DNA from: CAWCTB01 sp963798275
GTDB lineage: Bacteria > Acidobacteriota > Terriglobia > Terriglobales > Acidobacteriaceae
Assembly: GCA_963798275.1 (NCBI GenBank)
Contig: CAWCTB010000041.1
Coordinates: forward strand, 49,767-113,766
Reading direction: 5' to 3'
Length of the DNA: 64,000 nucleotides
The notes below the pieces were generated by a model that was given only the letters and a program-made list of their open reading frames with translations, did not search any database and was not told the DNA's origin. Shown one piece after another: positions 8,843 to 19,794 of this stretch; the stretch's first letter is position 1; every line of letters begins with the position of its first letter. The position numbers and the translations under genes are program-made.

Positions 8843-10181
8843 ATGAGCCAAGGCGATGCGTCTGGCGGCGAGTTGCGCCGTCAACTCGGCCTGGGTTCGG
8901 GCATTGCAGCCGTCGCCGGCGAATGCATCGCGGTGGGTATCTTTCTGACCCCTGCAGGCATGGCCAAGGCGCTGGGTTCTCCCCTGCTGCTGATGCTGGT
9001 ATGGATTGTCATGGGCGCAGCCGCCGTCGCGGGCGCGATTTGCTACGGCGAGCTGGCAACGCGGTTCCCCTATCCGGGCGGAACGTACGTGTATCTGCGC
9101 GAGGGCTACGGCGAGGGTACGGCGTTCCTGTACGGCTGGATGGCCATGCTCATCATGGACCCGGGAGTGACGGCCGCGATGGCGCTGGGCATGACCGGCT
9201 ACCTGAGCGCACTGGTGCCTCTGCCGGCGTCGCAGATGAAACTGGTGGCGATTGCCGTGGTGCTGGCGCTGGCAGCGATCAATATGCTGAGCACGCGAGC
9301 CGGCGACTCGGTGATGCGCTACACGACGTGGCTGAAGATCGGGGTGATCGCCGCGCTGCCGGTGCTGGCCCTGGTGATGCGCGCCGGAAGCTGGTCGAAC
9401 CTGGCGCCGTTTGCGGCGAGGCGTCCGGGATCGGCGCCCCTGGGTGCGGCCATCGCGCTCAGCCTGGTGAGCGCGTACTACTCCTTCGGAGGATGGTGGG
9501 ACGCCAGCAAACTGGCCGGCGAAGTGCGCGACCGCAAGACGCTGTCGCGCGCGTTCCTGATTGGCGTATCGCTGGTGACGGTAGCGTACGTCGTGGTGAG
9601 CGGCGTGTTCCTGTACGTGGTGCCGCTGCAGCAGGTGACCAGCGAGCAGGGCTTCGTGGCGCAGGCGGGGCAGGTGCTGTTCGGCTCGCGGGGAGCGGAG
9701 GTGTTCTCCCTGATGGTCGTGGCCTGCGTGACCGGAAGCATCGCGGTGCTGATCATGTCCGCGCCGCGCGTCTATTACGCCATGGCCCGTGACCGGGTTT
9801 TCTTCAAACGATTCGGCAAGCTGTCGCGCGACGGGCACGCCAGTGAACGCCATCGCGGTGCAGGCGGTGTTGACCAGCCTGCTGATCGCGGTGGGCAGCT
9901 TCCAGGCGGTGGTGTCGTACTTCATGTTTCCGGTGATCTTCTTCATTGCCATGACCACGGCCGCGGTGCTGCGGCGTTCGGTGGTGGGCGATGCGACGCG
10001 ACGACTGATGATTCCCTGCGCTGTGTTCCTGGCGTTGAGCGCGGCCATCGAGGTGCTGATGCTGGCGAGTACGCCCAGGCAAACGCTGATCGGCAGCGCG
10101 GTGGTGCTGCTGGGCATACCCGTGTGGTTCGCGGTGCGCAGTGGTTTTGCCAGGACGCGCGAAGAGTTTGGGGAAGCATAG
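8843..10181 (+). CDS. APC-superfamily amino acid permease, one frameshift
   Basis: The ATG at 8843 starts with a short cytoplasmic tail and LGLGSGIAAVAGECIAVGIFLTPA, the first helix of the amino acid-polyamine-organocation fold with its helix-breaking Gly-rich motif. About nine helices follow in the first frame up to VYYAMARDRVFFKRFGKLS; a one-base shift near 9826-9838 then moves to the frame TGTPVNAIAVQ, which carries the remaining helices to the TAG at 10179-10181. The combined length of about 446 residues and 12 expected helices fit the family. RDxVFF before a TGTPVNA segment is typical of the cationic/neutral amino acid branch. The substrate cannot be told from sequence. It is probably intact in the cell. 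Confidence 0.85.
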
Positions 10182-10270
10182 GGCCGGCAACGATTTGAGC
10201 GGAATGAAAATGGAGGGCGAAATCAGGACGGGGCTGCGCGGGTGTCGCCAATAGCGATGCGGAGAGCTTC

Positions 10271-10307
10271 TATAATCGAGGTTACACTCGCCGTCATCGC
10301 AGAGGAG
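10271..10307 (+). promoter_or_regulatory. Candidate -10 box and ribosome site of the TPR/cytochrome operon
   Basis: A perfect TATAAT lies at 10271-10276, 41 bases before the ATG at 10317, with AGGAG at 10303-10307 spaced 9 bases from that ATG. No good -35 box is seen at 16-18 bases upstream, so the promoter call rests on the -10 box and its position ahead of the first gene of a five-gene run. Confidence 0.45.
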
Positions 10308-10316
10308 ACACCCTGA

Positions 10317-13300
10317 ATGCATGTAGTCCTGCGCCGGTTATTGCCGGCCGCCCTGGCAGGTTGCTCAGTTTTCAGTGCGTGGTCGCTGGATACTCCGCAG
10401 GTCCGTGAGCAGGCGGCCAAGCTGAACAATCTCGGTGTCGCCATGATGAACCAGCAGCTGATGGAAAAGGCCGTGCAAAAGTTCGACGCCGCATATAAGG
10501 CGGATCCGTCGCTGTCGGTTGCGGAGTTGAACAAAGGCATTGCGCTGCTGAACCTGCAGAAGCTGCCGGAGGCGGAAGAGGCGCTGCAAGCCGCGCTCAA
10601 GCAGGACCCGGCGAATCCGCGCATCTGGTACAACCTCGGGCTGGTACATCGCAGCGAGGGCAAGACGGCGGATGCCATCCAGGATTTCAAGAAGGTACTG
10701 ACGATCGTGCCCAACGATCCCGACGTGTACTACTTCCTGGGCACGTTCTACAGCCAGGAGCAGGACTACCCCAAAGCGATCGATGCCTTTCAGCAGGCGC
10801 TGAAGATTAATCCGCTGCACGCATCAGCCGAGTTTGGATTGGCGCGGGCGCTGCAACGCTCGGGTCAGACCGACGCCGCGCGCGAACACCTGAAGGCGTT
10901 CGAGCACCTGACGCACAGCAAGATTTCCTCTCCCATGACGCTGACCTATGGCGAACAGGGAAAGCTGTCGATTGCGCAGGACGTGATCACCGCCGCGCCC
11001 GCGGTCGGACCGATGATTCCGGTGACGTTCGTGGAGGAGGCGTTGGGCGGCGGCAGCAACGGTTTGGCGAAAGACGAGAACAACGATGTACCGCGCGGCG
11101 GGCTGTGCATGCTCGACGTGTATGGCGACGGCAAACTCGACCTGGTGGTGATGGGCGGGGGCCAGCACGCGGTGCGGATCCTGCGCAACCTGGGCGGCGG
11201 CAAGTGGAAGCCGATGGACGGGAAGGAGTCGGGACTTGATCTTGCCGGTCCGGGGATTGCTTGCGCGGTAGGCGATTACGACAATGACGGCAAGAACGAT
11301 CTCGCGCTGGCGTTGAGTGATCGCGTGCTGCTGTTCCACAACGATGGCAACGGCAAATTCAGCGATGTGACCACCGCGGTTGGAATCACAGCGTTGAATC
11401 AGCCGGCGGGACTAACGTTCGTGGATTACGACCACGATGGCGATCTCGACCTGCTGGTGACGGGACAGTGCCGCAGGCGCTGCCAAGACCCCCAATGTGC
11501 TGTGGCGGAACAACGGCAACAAGACCTTCACCAACTGGACGCAAGAAAAGGGACTCGGTGGCGAGGAGAGCACGGTCGGGGCAACCCTGTCGGATATCAA
11601 CAACGACCGCGCCGTGGACCTGGTGGTGACCGGATCAGGCAGTGCGCCGACGGTGTACCTGAATCCGCGCGAAGGGAACTTCAAAGCAGTGCCGCTCTAT
11701 GCCGCTGCGGCCAATCTGCCGCCAACGGTGGGCGTGTACGTCTTCGACTTCAACAAGGATGGCTGGATGGATGTTGCGCTGACGCATGCCGCCGCGCCGG
11801 GCGTGAGCTTGTGGCGCAACGTCGATGGCGCGCACTTCGAGCGGGTCGACTTGCCCATCAATGCCAAGCGCGGCTGGGGGATCACGGCAGTCGATTTCGA
11901 CAACGATGGCTGGATCGATCTGGCTGCAGTGGTGGAGACGGAGAAGGGCCCCGAAGTGCGCGTGCTGCGCAATAAGGGTCCGCAGGGCTTCGAGGACGTG
12001 AGCGCGCAGCTCGGGTTGGACAAGATCAAGCTGATGGAGCCGCGTTCGTTGATTGCCGCCGACGTAGACGGCAAACTCGCAGCCGATCTTATCGTTTCGC
12101 AACTCGGTGGCGATCCGGTGATCCTGCGCAACCAGGGCGGCACCAGGAATCACGCCATCCGCATTGACTTGAAGGGGCTGGCCGATAACAAGACCGGGCT
12201 GGGAACCAAGATCGAAATCTTCGCCGATGGCCTGTGGCAGAAGTGGGAGGTCCCGGGTGCTGCTGGCTATTTGAGCCAGGGTGCGCCGGAAGTTCTCGCC
12301 GGCCTCGGTAAAGCGTCGCAGGTGGACATCGTGCGCATGCTGTGGCCCACCGGCGTGTTGCAGGACGAGATCGATGTCGCCATCAACCAGCCGGTGTCGT
12401 TCATGGAATTGGACCGGCGTGGTAGTTCGTGCCCCACCCTGTTTGCCTGGAACGGCAGCAAGTATGAGTTCGTCGCGGACGTGATCGGCGCGGGCGTTGT
12501 GGGCCACTGGATTTCTCCTACGGCGACCAACACGCCCGATCCGGAGGAGTGGATCAAGATCGAAGGCTCGCAGTTGCGGCCGCGCGATGGCTACCTGAGC
12601 GTGCGCTTCGGCGAGCCCATGGAAGAAGTGAACTACATCGACCAACTGCGCATGCTGGCGGTCGATCATCCCGTGGGAACCGAGGTGTATCCGGATGAGC
12701 GCTTCCTCGACGATCCTCCGTTTGCCAGCGGCACGCCGGTGGTAACGTCGGCGCCGCACATTCCGGTCGGCGCATGGGACGACAAGGGCCGGGACGTGCT
12801 GCCGTTGCTCAGCCGGCACGACCACCAGTACGTGCGCGACTTCACCAACCTGCCCTACGCTGGGTTTGCCAACCAGCACAGCTTGACGCTCGACCTGGGC
12901 GCATGGACAGCGAAGAATCCGCTGCGGTTGTACCTGACGGGATTCATCGAGTATTTCAGTGCGACGTCGATGTACGCGGCTTGGCAGGCTGGCCTGCAGC
13001 CCATGTCGCCCTACGTCGAGGCGCAGATGCCGGATGGCGCCTGGAAGCGCGTAATCGACGACATGGGATTTCCCGCGGGGCTGCCGCGCACCATCACCGT
13101 CGATCTCACCGGCAAGTTGCCTGCAGGCACGCGGCGTATTCGCATGACTACGAACCTGCAGATCTATTGGGACCAGGTGCTGGTGGACAACGGTCCAGTG
13201 CTGCCGAATCAGATCCGCACGACGGAGTTGCCTCTGGCCGCTGCGACGCTGGGCTTCCGCGGCTACCCCAAGCAGACCGACGGCGCGACCCCGGGCGACC

Positions 13301-13816
13301 TGAATTACCAGTACGAGTTGGCGAGCGTGACCGGACCGTTCTCCCGGCTGCGCGGCAGTTACACCCGCTATGGCGACGTGACTGCGCTGCTGACGAACAT
13401 CGACAACCAGTTCGCGGTGTTCGGCACCGGCGAGGACATCGACGCAGAGTTCGATACCGCCGGGCTGCCGCCGCTCCCAGTGGGCTGGAAGCGCGACTAT
13501 TTCTTCTACGCCAACGGATTTGTGAAGGACATGGATTTCTACGAGGCCATGCCGTTCACCGTGGCGGCCTATCCATTCCATGGCATGAGCTCTTACCCCT
13601 ATCCAGCGAGCGAGCACTATCCCGGAAGACAGCGCGACGAACGGGTACCGGCTGGAGTGGAACGATCGTTTCGAGACGGGAGCCACCAACGCTCCGGGCT
13701 ATCGCTTCGTGTACGAGCCGAGGACCATTGATCCGGAGCCGTTAACACCGGCGCGCCGCAATGCGCAGACGCGCGGCGCAGGGGAGGGCTCCAGGGCGCC
13801 GGGCGGAGGGCGATGA
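10317..13816 (+). CDS. TPR / FG-GAP (VCBS) / ASPIC-UnbV secreted protein, two frameshifts
   Basis: About 1,165 residues once two indels are corrected. Order: signal peptide (ends near residue 24), four TPR units (about 30-185), FG-GAP repeats with Ca-binding loops such as DYDNDGKND, DYDHDGDLD, DFNKDGWMD and DFDNDGWID, an ASPIC/UnbV-type segment (about 590-700), and a long C-terminal domain with no match that I recognise. The first frame ends near 11465, the second runs from about 11497 to 13630, and a third carries the end to the TGA at 13814-13816. At the second break one extra G (CCCGGAAGAC) explains the shift. The stop overlaps the next ATG by four bases (ATGA), showing translational coupling. 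Likely exported; function unknown. Confidence 0.85.
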
Positions 13817-16623
13817 AGTTCACCAAGTTAGCAGCGATCTCGATCACGGCGCTGACGCTGTCTGCGGTTTATCTGTATGCGTGGCCGACACCGAACCTGT
13901 TTTATGCCGCAGCGGTGCTGTTCCATACCGGGCTGGGCGTGCTGTTCTGTATTGGCGGGCTGCGATTGTTGCCGCATGCGCTACGGCAACCGCTGTGGGT
14001 GAAGCTGGGCAGCCTGCTGCTGGCGGTGGGCGCAGCGATTGGGCTGGCACTGATCTACACCGGGACGTCACGGCCACATTGGAATCTGCTGTACACGCAC
14101 ATCGTGATCTCTGCGTTGGCGGTAGTTCTGCTGGCGGCGTGGTGGTGGAACCATCGTGAAGGCTGCCGGCGCAGCTTGTGGGTCGCGGGCCTGGCGGTTC
14201 TGGCGGTCGCGGCGGTCGTATCCGTTGGAGCGCGGTATAGCCGCCAGTCGTGGAGCAAACAGTACGTCATCAGGAATCCGAAGATGGCGCCGCTCGCCAT
14301 GGATGATGAAGGCGACGGAGCTCAGGGCCCTTACTTCCCCAGTTCGGCGCAGGTGACCGGCAAGAAGAGGATTCCAGCGAAGTACTTCATGGAGTCGGAT
14401 GCCTGCGAGCGCTGCCATCAGGACATCTACAAGCAGTGGCAGGGCTCGATGCACCACTTCTCTTCGTTCAACAATCAGTGGTACCGCAAGAGCGTCGAGT
14501 ACATGCAGGAGGTGAACGGCGTGAAGCCGTCGAAGTGGTGCGCGGGATGTCACGACCCGGCACTGCTGTATAGCGGCATGATGGACACCCCGATCAAGCA
14601 GATCGTGGACCGTCCCGAGTCGCGGGCGGGGCTGGGCTGCATGATGTGCCACTCCATCACCCAAGTGAAGAGCACCATGGGACAGGCCGATTTCATGCTG
14701 GATTATCCCGAGATGCATGAGTTGGCGGCCAGCAAGAATCCTGTCATTCGGGCGCTGCACGATTTCAGCATCAAGCTGAATCCGGAAGCCCACCGCCGCG
14801 TGTTTCTGAAACCCTTCATGCAGACGCAGACGCCGGAGTTCTGTTCCTCCTGCCACAAGGTGCACCTTGATGTGCCGGTAAACAACTACCGCTGGATTCG
14901 CGGCTTCAACGAGTACGACAACTGGCAGGCCAGTGGCGTGTCGGGCATGGGGGCACGGTCGTTCTACTATCCGCCCAAGCCCCAGGGCTGCCCCGACTGC
15001 CACATGCCGTTGACCCGATCGAATGACTTCGGCAACGTGAACGGCTTCGTCCACTCGCACGCTTTCCCGGGAGCGAATACCGCGGTCCCGATGGCGAATG
15101 AGGATCCGCACCAGATGGAAGTGGCAGAAGACTTCCTGAAGAGCGGAGTGGTCAGCATCGACATCTTCGCGCTCTCGCGCGGTGCGGCCAGTACGTCTTC
15201 GGTCGGGCAGAAGAATGAAATGCAGACGACGTTTGCCGTCGGCGAAGAGGCCGAGGCGCAGACCCTGGGAGAGGACACCGGGCCGGCCGCTCCGGTGACC
15301 GCGCCGCTGGACAAGGTGAACGCCTCGGTCCGGCGGGGTGACAGCGTGCGGCTTGAGGTGGTGGTGCGCACCCGCAAGGTCGGCCACTTCTTCCCCGGGG
15401 GCACGGTGGACGCTCCCGACACCTGGGTCGAACTGAAGGCGGTAGATGATAAGGGCCAGACCCTGTTCTGGAGCGGCAAGGTGGAGGACGACGGCAACGG
15501 GCCGGTCGACAAGGGAGCGCACTTCTATCGCTCCCTGCAGATCGATGAGCACGGTAATCCCATCAATAAGCGCAATGCCTGGGCAACGCGATCGGTGGTG
15601 TATGTGCGATTGATTCCGCCGGGCGCAGCAGACACGGTGCATTACCGGCTCAACGTTCCGCAGTACGCCGGGAACAAAATCACTCTGACCGCCAAGCTTT
15701 GCTACCGCAAGTTTTCCTGGTGGAACACCCACTTCGCCTACGCGGGAGAAACGTCGCAGACAACGGACGGCGAGGTCGTGACCAAGGCCTACGACGATCG
15801 CACGTTCAACTTTAATGGCGATACTTCGCAGGTTTCCGGCAATCTAAAACACGTCCCCGACCTGCCGATTGTGACCATGGCCGAAGATACGGTCGAACTG
15901 AATGTTCTGCCGCAAGGGACGCCGGAACCGGCGCTGAAAGTGGTGACCGAGAAGGCCGACTGGCAGCGCTGGAACGATTACGGCATTGGACTGCTGCTGC
16001 AGGGCGACTTGAAGGGTGCAGCGGCGGCATTTCAGAAAGTGACGGAGGCGGACCCCTCCAACCCCGATGGCTGGGTGAATTTGGGACGCGTGGCGGTGCA
16101 GGAAGGTGACAACGAGCGCGCGCGCGTGGTGCTGCAGAAGGCGCTGGAACTGAATCCCAACCTGGCGCGGGCCAACTTTTTCTACGCCCGCGTGTTGCGG
16201 GCTGACGGAAATTATGATGGTGCGCTCGAGCACCTGCAGAAGGTGCTGGAGCAGTATCCCAAAGACCGCGTGGTGCGCAATGAAGCGGGCCGCGTGCTCT
16301 TCCTGGAGCGCAAGTACAAGGACGCGATCGTGCAACTGCAAGAGGCGATCGCGATTGATCCGGAAGACCTGCAGGCCAACTACAACTTGATGCTTTGCTA
16401 CAAGGGCGTGGGCGACAACGAGAAGGCTGCCCGGTACCAGAAGCTTTACCTGCGGTTCAAGGCCAACGAGTCCGACCAGGTCATTACCGGGCCCTACCGC
16501 CGGTCCCATCCCGACGATAATAAGGAACGCCAGCTCATCCACGAGCATGTTTCGATTTCCCTGACCCCGGTGAAACCTGCGGTGGCCGAGCGGAAATCGG
16601 TGCCGATGGAAGGTGGCCGATAA
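13813..16623 (+). CDS. Membrane-anchored pentaheme cytochrome c with C-terminal TPRs
   Basis: 936 residues. Four hydrophobic helices fill residues 1-140. The next part carries five CxxCH heme-binding motifs: CERCH (198), CAGCH (243), CMMCH (276), CSSCH (344) and CPDCH (393), with extra His residues able to act as distal ligands, as in cytochrome c554-like multiheme proteins. A beta-rich domain follows (about 490-690), then three or four TPR units (about 715-860). A five-heme domain fused to TPRs on a membrane anchor suggests electron transfer at the periplasmic face in a larger assembly; donor and acceptor are unknown. It overlaps the upstream gene by ATGA and lies 8 bases before the CRTAC gene. 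Confidence 0.9.
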   Translation: MKFTKLAAISITALTLSAVYLYAWPTPNLFYAAAVLFHTGLGVLFCIGGLRLLPHALRQPLWVKLGSLLLAVGAAIGLALIYTGTSRPHWNLLYTHIVISALAVVLLAAWWWNHREGCRRSLWVAGLAVLAVAAVVSVGARYSRQSWSKQYVIRNPKMAPLAMDDEGDGAQGPYFPSSAQVTGKKRIPAKYFMESDACERCHQDIYKQWQGSMHHFSSFNNQWYRKSVEYMQEVNGVKPSKWCAGCHDPALLYSGMMDTPIKQIVDRPESRAGLGCMMCHSITQVKSTMGQADFMLDYPEMHELAASKNPVIRALHDFSIKLNPEAHRRVFLKPFMQTQTPEFCSSCHKVHLDVPVNNYRWIRGFNEYDNWQASGVSGMGARSFYYPPKPQGCPDCHMPLTRSNDFGNVNGFVHSHAFPGANTAVPMANEDPHQMEVAEDFLKSGVVSIDIFALSRGAASTSSVGQKNEMQTTFAVGEEAEAQTLGEDTGPAAPVTAPLDKVNASVRRGDSVRLEVVVRTRKVGHFFPGGTVDAPDTWVELKAVDDKGQTLFWSGKVEDDGNGPVDKGAHFYRSLQIDEHGNPINKRNAWATRSVVYVRLIPPGAADTVHYRLNVPQYAGNKITLTAKLCYRKFSWWNTHFAYAGETSQTTDGEVVTKAYDDRTFNFNGDTSQVSGNLKHVPDLPIVTMAEDTVELNVLPQGTPEPALKVVTEKADWQRWNDYGIGLLLQGDLKGAAAAFQKVTEADPSNPDGWVNLGRVAVQEGDNERARVVLQKALELNPNLARANFFYARVLRADGNYDGALEHLQKVLEQYPKDRVVRNEAGRVLFLERKYKDAIVQLQEAIAIDPEDLQANYNLMLCYKGVGDNEKAARYQKLYLRFKANESDQVITGPYRRSHPDDNKERQLIHEHVSISLTPVKPAVAERKSVPMEGGR

Positions 16624-16631
16624 CGACGCTC

Positions 16632-18362
16632 ATGAAATCAATCTTTCATTATGGTTTGGCAGTGCTGCTCAGTGTTGCGCTTGCGGGCAGCAGCGCGGCC
16701 CAGGTCACCTTTCGCGACATCACCAAACAGGCGGGGATCAACTTCGTCCACAACAACGGCGCGCAGGGCAAGAAGTGGCTGCCCGAAACCATGGGCGCCG
16801 GGGTGGCGTTCATCGATTACGACAACGATGGCTATCCCGACATCCTGCTGGTGAATGGCAGGGACTGGAACAGTGTCAGCAAATCGTCAACCCTGAAGCT
16901 TTACCACAACAACCACAACGGCACCTTTACCGACGTGACCGCGAAGGCTGGGCTGGCGGTCTCGATGTATGGCATGGGCGTGGCGGTCGGCGATTTCGAT
17001 AACGACGGCTACGATGACATCTTCGTCTCGGCCCTGGGCCAAAGCCGCCTGTTCCACAACAACGGCAACGGAACATTCACCGACGTGACCAAAGCCGCCG
17101 GGATGCTGGGGCCAAACGAGTTCAGCACCAGCGCGGCGTGGTTCGACTACGACCGCGACGGCAAGCTGGATTTGATCGTGGTGAATTACGTGCAATGGAG
17201 CCAGCAGGGCGACATCTATTGCACCATGGATGGCGCGCACAAGTCGTATTGCACGCCCGAGTCCTACAAAGGCGCATCGGTAAGGCTGTGGCACAACCTG
17301 GGCAACGGCAAGTTTGAGGATGCCACAGCCAAGGCCGGGCTTTTCGACAATTCGTCGAAGTCGCTGGGTGTGGCTGTTTTGGATGTGAATGGCGACGGCT
17401 GGCCGGACCTGGTGATCGCCAACGATACGCAGCCGAACAAGCTCTACGTCAACAACCGCAAAGGCGGCTTTACCGAGCAGGCGGTGTCAGCCGGGATCGC
17501 ATTCAGCGAAGATGGAGTAGCGCGCGCCGGCATGGGCGTAGATGCGGCGGACTACGACCGCTCGGGACATCCGAGCATTGTCATTGGGAATTTCTCTAAC
17601 CAGATGATGGCGCTGTACCACAACGAAGGCAACGGGCTTTTCGTGGATGAAGCTCCGCGCTCGGAGCTGGGACGTCGCAGCCTGTTGACGCTGGGATTCG
17701 CGACGTTCTTCTTCGACTACGATAACGATGGATGGCTCGACATCTTTGTCGCCAACGGCCACATCGAGAACGAGATCGAGCGCATTCAGAAGCGGGTGAA
17801 GTATGCCGAGTCCCCGCACCTGTTTCACAACCAGGGTGGCGGAAATTTCGTGGAGACGACGCAATCGGTTGGACCCGACCTGGGCGTACCGCGCGTGGGA
17901 CGCTCCGCCGCGTATGCCGACATCGACAACGATGGCGATCTCGACCTGATCATGACGACCAACGGCGGCCCGGCAGTGCTGTTCCGTAACGACGGGGGCA
18001 ACAGCAACCACAGCGTTCGCATCAAGCTGGTGGGCACGAAATCGAACCGCGACGGCATCGGAGCCGTGGCGGTGGTGAAATATGGCAAGGATAGCCAGTC
18101 GGAGATGCTGCGCAGCGAGTCGGGCTACTTGTCGTCCAAAGAGCTGGTACTGACCTTCGGGCTGGGCAAGGCGGCGAAGGCGGACTCGATCGAATTGCGC
18201 TGGCCCAGCGGGCAGATCGACAAGCTGTCGAACGTGGCAGCGGGCCAGACGATCACGGTGAAGGAGGGCGCCGGGATCATCCAACAGCGGCCTTATGGTT
18301 ACACGCCGCCGCCGGTGAAGCTGGCTTCGCGCACGGTTAAGCAGAGCAAGACCGCGCGATGA
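16632..18362 (+). CDS. CRTAC-type FG-GAP / ASPIC-UnbV secreted protein
   Basis: 576 residues with a signal peptide (cut near AAQ, residue 24). About seven FG-GAP/VCBS units form a predicted seven-bladed propeller, each with a Ca-type loop: DYDNDGYPD, DFDNDGYDD, DYDRDGKLD, DVNGDGWPD, DYDNDGWLD, DIDNDGDLD. The ASPIC/UnbV domain occupies about residues 460-550, shown by VGTKSNRDGIGA, SGYLSSKE and ELRWPSG. These proteins are named after cartilage acidic protein 1; the bacterial function is not established. Being between a pentaheme cytochrome and an amidase in one transcription unit is the best clue to context. It overlaps the amidase start by ATGA. Confidence 0.92.
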   Translation: MKSIFHYGLAVLLSVALAGSSAAQVTFRDITKQAGINFVHNNGAQGKKWLPETMGAGVAFIDYDNDGYPDILLVNGRDWNSVSKSSTLKLYHNNHNGTFTDVTAKAGLAVSMYGMGVAVGDFDNDGYDDIFVSALGQSRLFHNNGNGTFTDVTKAAGMLGPNEFSTSAAWFDYDRDGKLDLIVVNYVQWSQQGDIYCTMDGAHKSYCTPESYKGASVRLWHNLGNGKFEDATAKAGLFDNSSKSLGVAVLDVNGDGWPDLVIANDTQPNKLYVNNRKGGFTEQAVSAGIAFSEDGVARAGMGVDAADYDRSGHPSIVIGNFSNQMMALYHNEGNGLFVDEAPRSELGRRSLLTLGFATFFFDYDNDGWLDIFVANGHIENEIERIQKRVKYAESPHLFHNQGGGNFVETTQSVGPDLGVPRVGRSAAYADIDNDGDLDLIMTTNGGPAVLFRNDGGNSNHSVRIKLVGTKSNRDGIGAVAVVKYGKDSQSEMLRSESGYLSSKELVLTFGLGKAAKADSIELRWPSGQIDKLSNVAAGQTITVKEGAGIIQQRPYGYTPPPVKLASRTVKQSKTAR

Positions 18363-19787
18363 AGCCGGTGACGCTGCAGTCCGCTTCAGAGCTGCTGGTG
18401 CTGTTGCGGACGGGCAAGATCTCTGCGCGGGAACTGGCGGAGGAGTACATCCGCCAGATCGAGCGGCTCAATCCTCAACTGAATGCGCTGGTGGACTTCG
18501 ACGCCGAACGGGTGCGAGCTCAGGTGCGCGAGGCGGAGAAGTCGGGCGCCGCTCGCGGGTCGTTGTTCGGCCTGCCGGTCACGGTGAAAGCCTCGATCGC
18601 GACGGCGGGCCTGCGCTGCGAGATTGGCAGCGTGCTCAATCGCGGCCACATTCCTACCGAAGATGCGACGGTGGTGGCGCGCCTGCGAAAGGCGGGCGCG
18701 ACCATTCTGGGCACCACCAATACGCCAGAATTATTGATGGCGTATGTCACCGAAAACGATCTTTACGGGCGCACGAAAAATCCGTGGGACCTGGAGCGAA
18801 CGCCCGGGGGATCGAGCGGCGGGGAGTCGGCGGCGATTGCCGCGGGTCTGTCGGCGGGCGGGCTCGGCAGCGACAGCGGCGGATCGGTGCGGGTGCCGGC
18901 CCACTTTACGGGCATCTGCGCGCTGAAGCCGACGGCGGGGCGAATTCCGGGTGAGGGCCATCTGCCGCCGTGTGTGGGACCGTTTGCGACGCTGGGAGCG
19001 ATCGGGCCGATGGCACGCACCGTCGGCGATCTCGACCTCTTCTTCCAGGTGCTGGCGGGACAGGATGCGGTGGATCCGGTGAGTCCGCCGGTCGCTCTGC
19101 GCCAGCACGCTGCTGACGACCTGAAGCGCATTCCCATTGGCTGCTTCGAAGACGATGGCCTTACGCCGGTGACGGCTGAGACGCGCGCCGCGGTGCAGGC
19201 AGCGGCCGAATCGCTGGGCAAGCAGGGCTTCGAGGTCCGGCGGTTCCGTCCTCAGGCGCTGGAGCAGGCACGCAAGCTGTGGTACCTGTTCTTCGTCCAG
19301 TGCGGAGCGATGTTCGACGAGCCGCTGATTCGCGGCAGGGAAGAGCAGCTCAGCCCGGTGTTCAAGGAATTTCTGGGTTATGCGTGCGCGGAGGCTCCCC
19401 TCACGGCCGAGCAGTTGCTGATGGCGTGGGCGGAGATGGACGTGATTCGCCGCAAGCTGCTGGAGCAGATGCGGGAGTTTCCGGCGCTGCTGTGCCCGGT
19501 GTGTTCGGTACCCGCGTTTAAGCACGGCGAGCGAAGCTGGATGATCGACGGGCAAAATGTTGCATACCTCGATGCCATGCGGTACACGCAGTGGTTCAAC
19601 TTGCTGGGCGCGCCGGCGGCTGTGGTGCCGGTGGGACGAGTCGAAGGAAGGCTTGCCGATCGGAGTGCAGGTGGTGGCGCGTCCGTTCGAAGATGAGGTC
19701 GCGCTGGGAGTGGCGGGCGCGATCGATCGCGAATTCGGGTATGTGGCGCCGCCGCTTGCGCTCACCGGGGCACTCGCAGGAAGATAG
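18359..19787 (+). CDS. Amidase signature family enzyme, one frameshift
   Basis: About 475 residues after correction. The Ser-cisSer-Lys triad is visible: Lys77 in LPVTVKAS, the cis-Ser in TPGGSSGGES (152/153) and the nucleophile Ser176 in SDSGGSVR. The first frame covers residues 1 to about 425 and ends in PAAVVPVG; one base shift near 19637 leads to the frame GLPIGVQVVARPFEDE, the usual C-terminal motif of the family, ending at 19787. There is no signal peptide, so it is cytoplasmic. It hydrolyses a C-N amide bond; the substrate could be an aryl or aliphatic amide, as GatA-specific partners (gatB, gatC) are not near. Start ATG overlaps the upstream stop (ATGA). Confidence 0.88.
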
Positions 19788-19794
19788 CAGCCGG

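Noticed and set aside
8750..10117. 455-codon frame antisense to the permease
   Set aside because: His/Arg/Gln-rich shadow without signal or domain; the sense strand shows membrane helices.
11635..13689. 684-codon open frame antisense to the first CRTAC gene
   Set aside because: It is the shadow of a GC-rich coding frame; composition is His/Arg/Gln-rich with no domain, and the sense strand has clear repeats.
14068..15732. 554-codon frame antisense to the pentaheme cytochrome
   Set aside because: Sense strand has five heme motifs and TPRs; the antisense protein is low-complexity His/Arg-rich.
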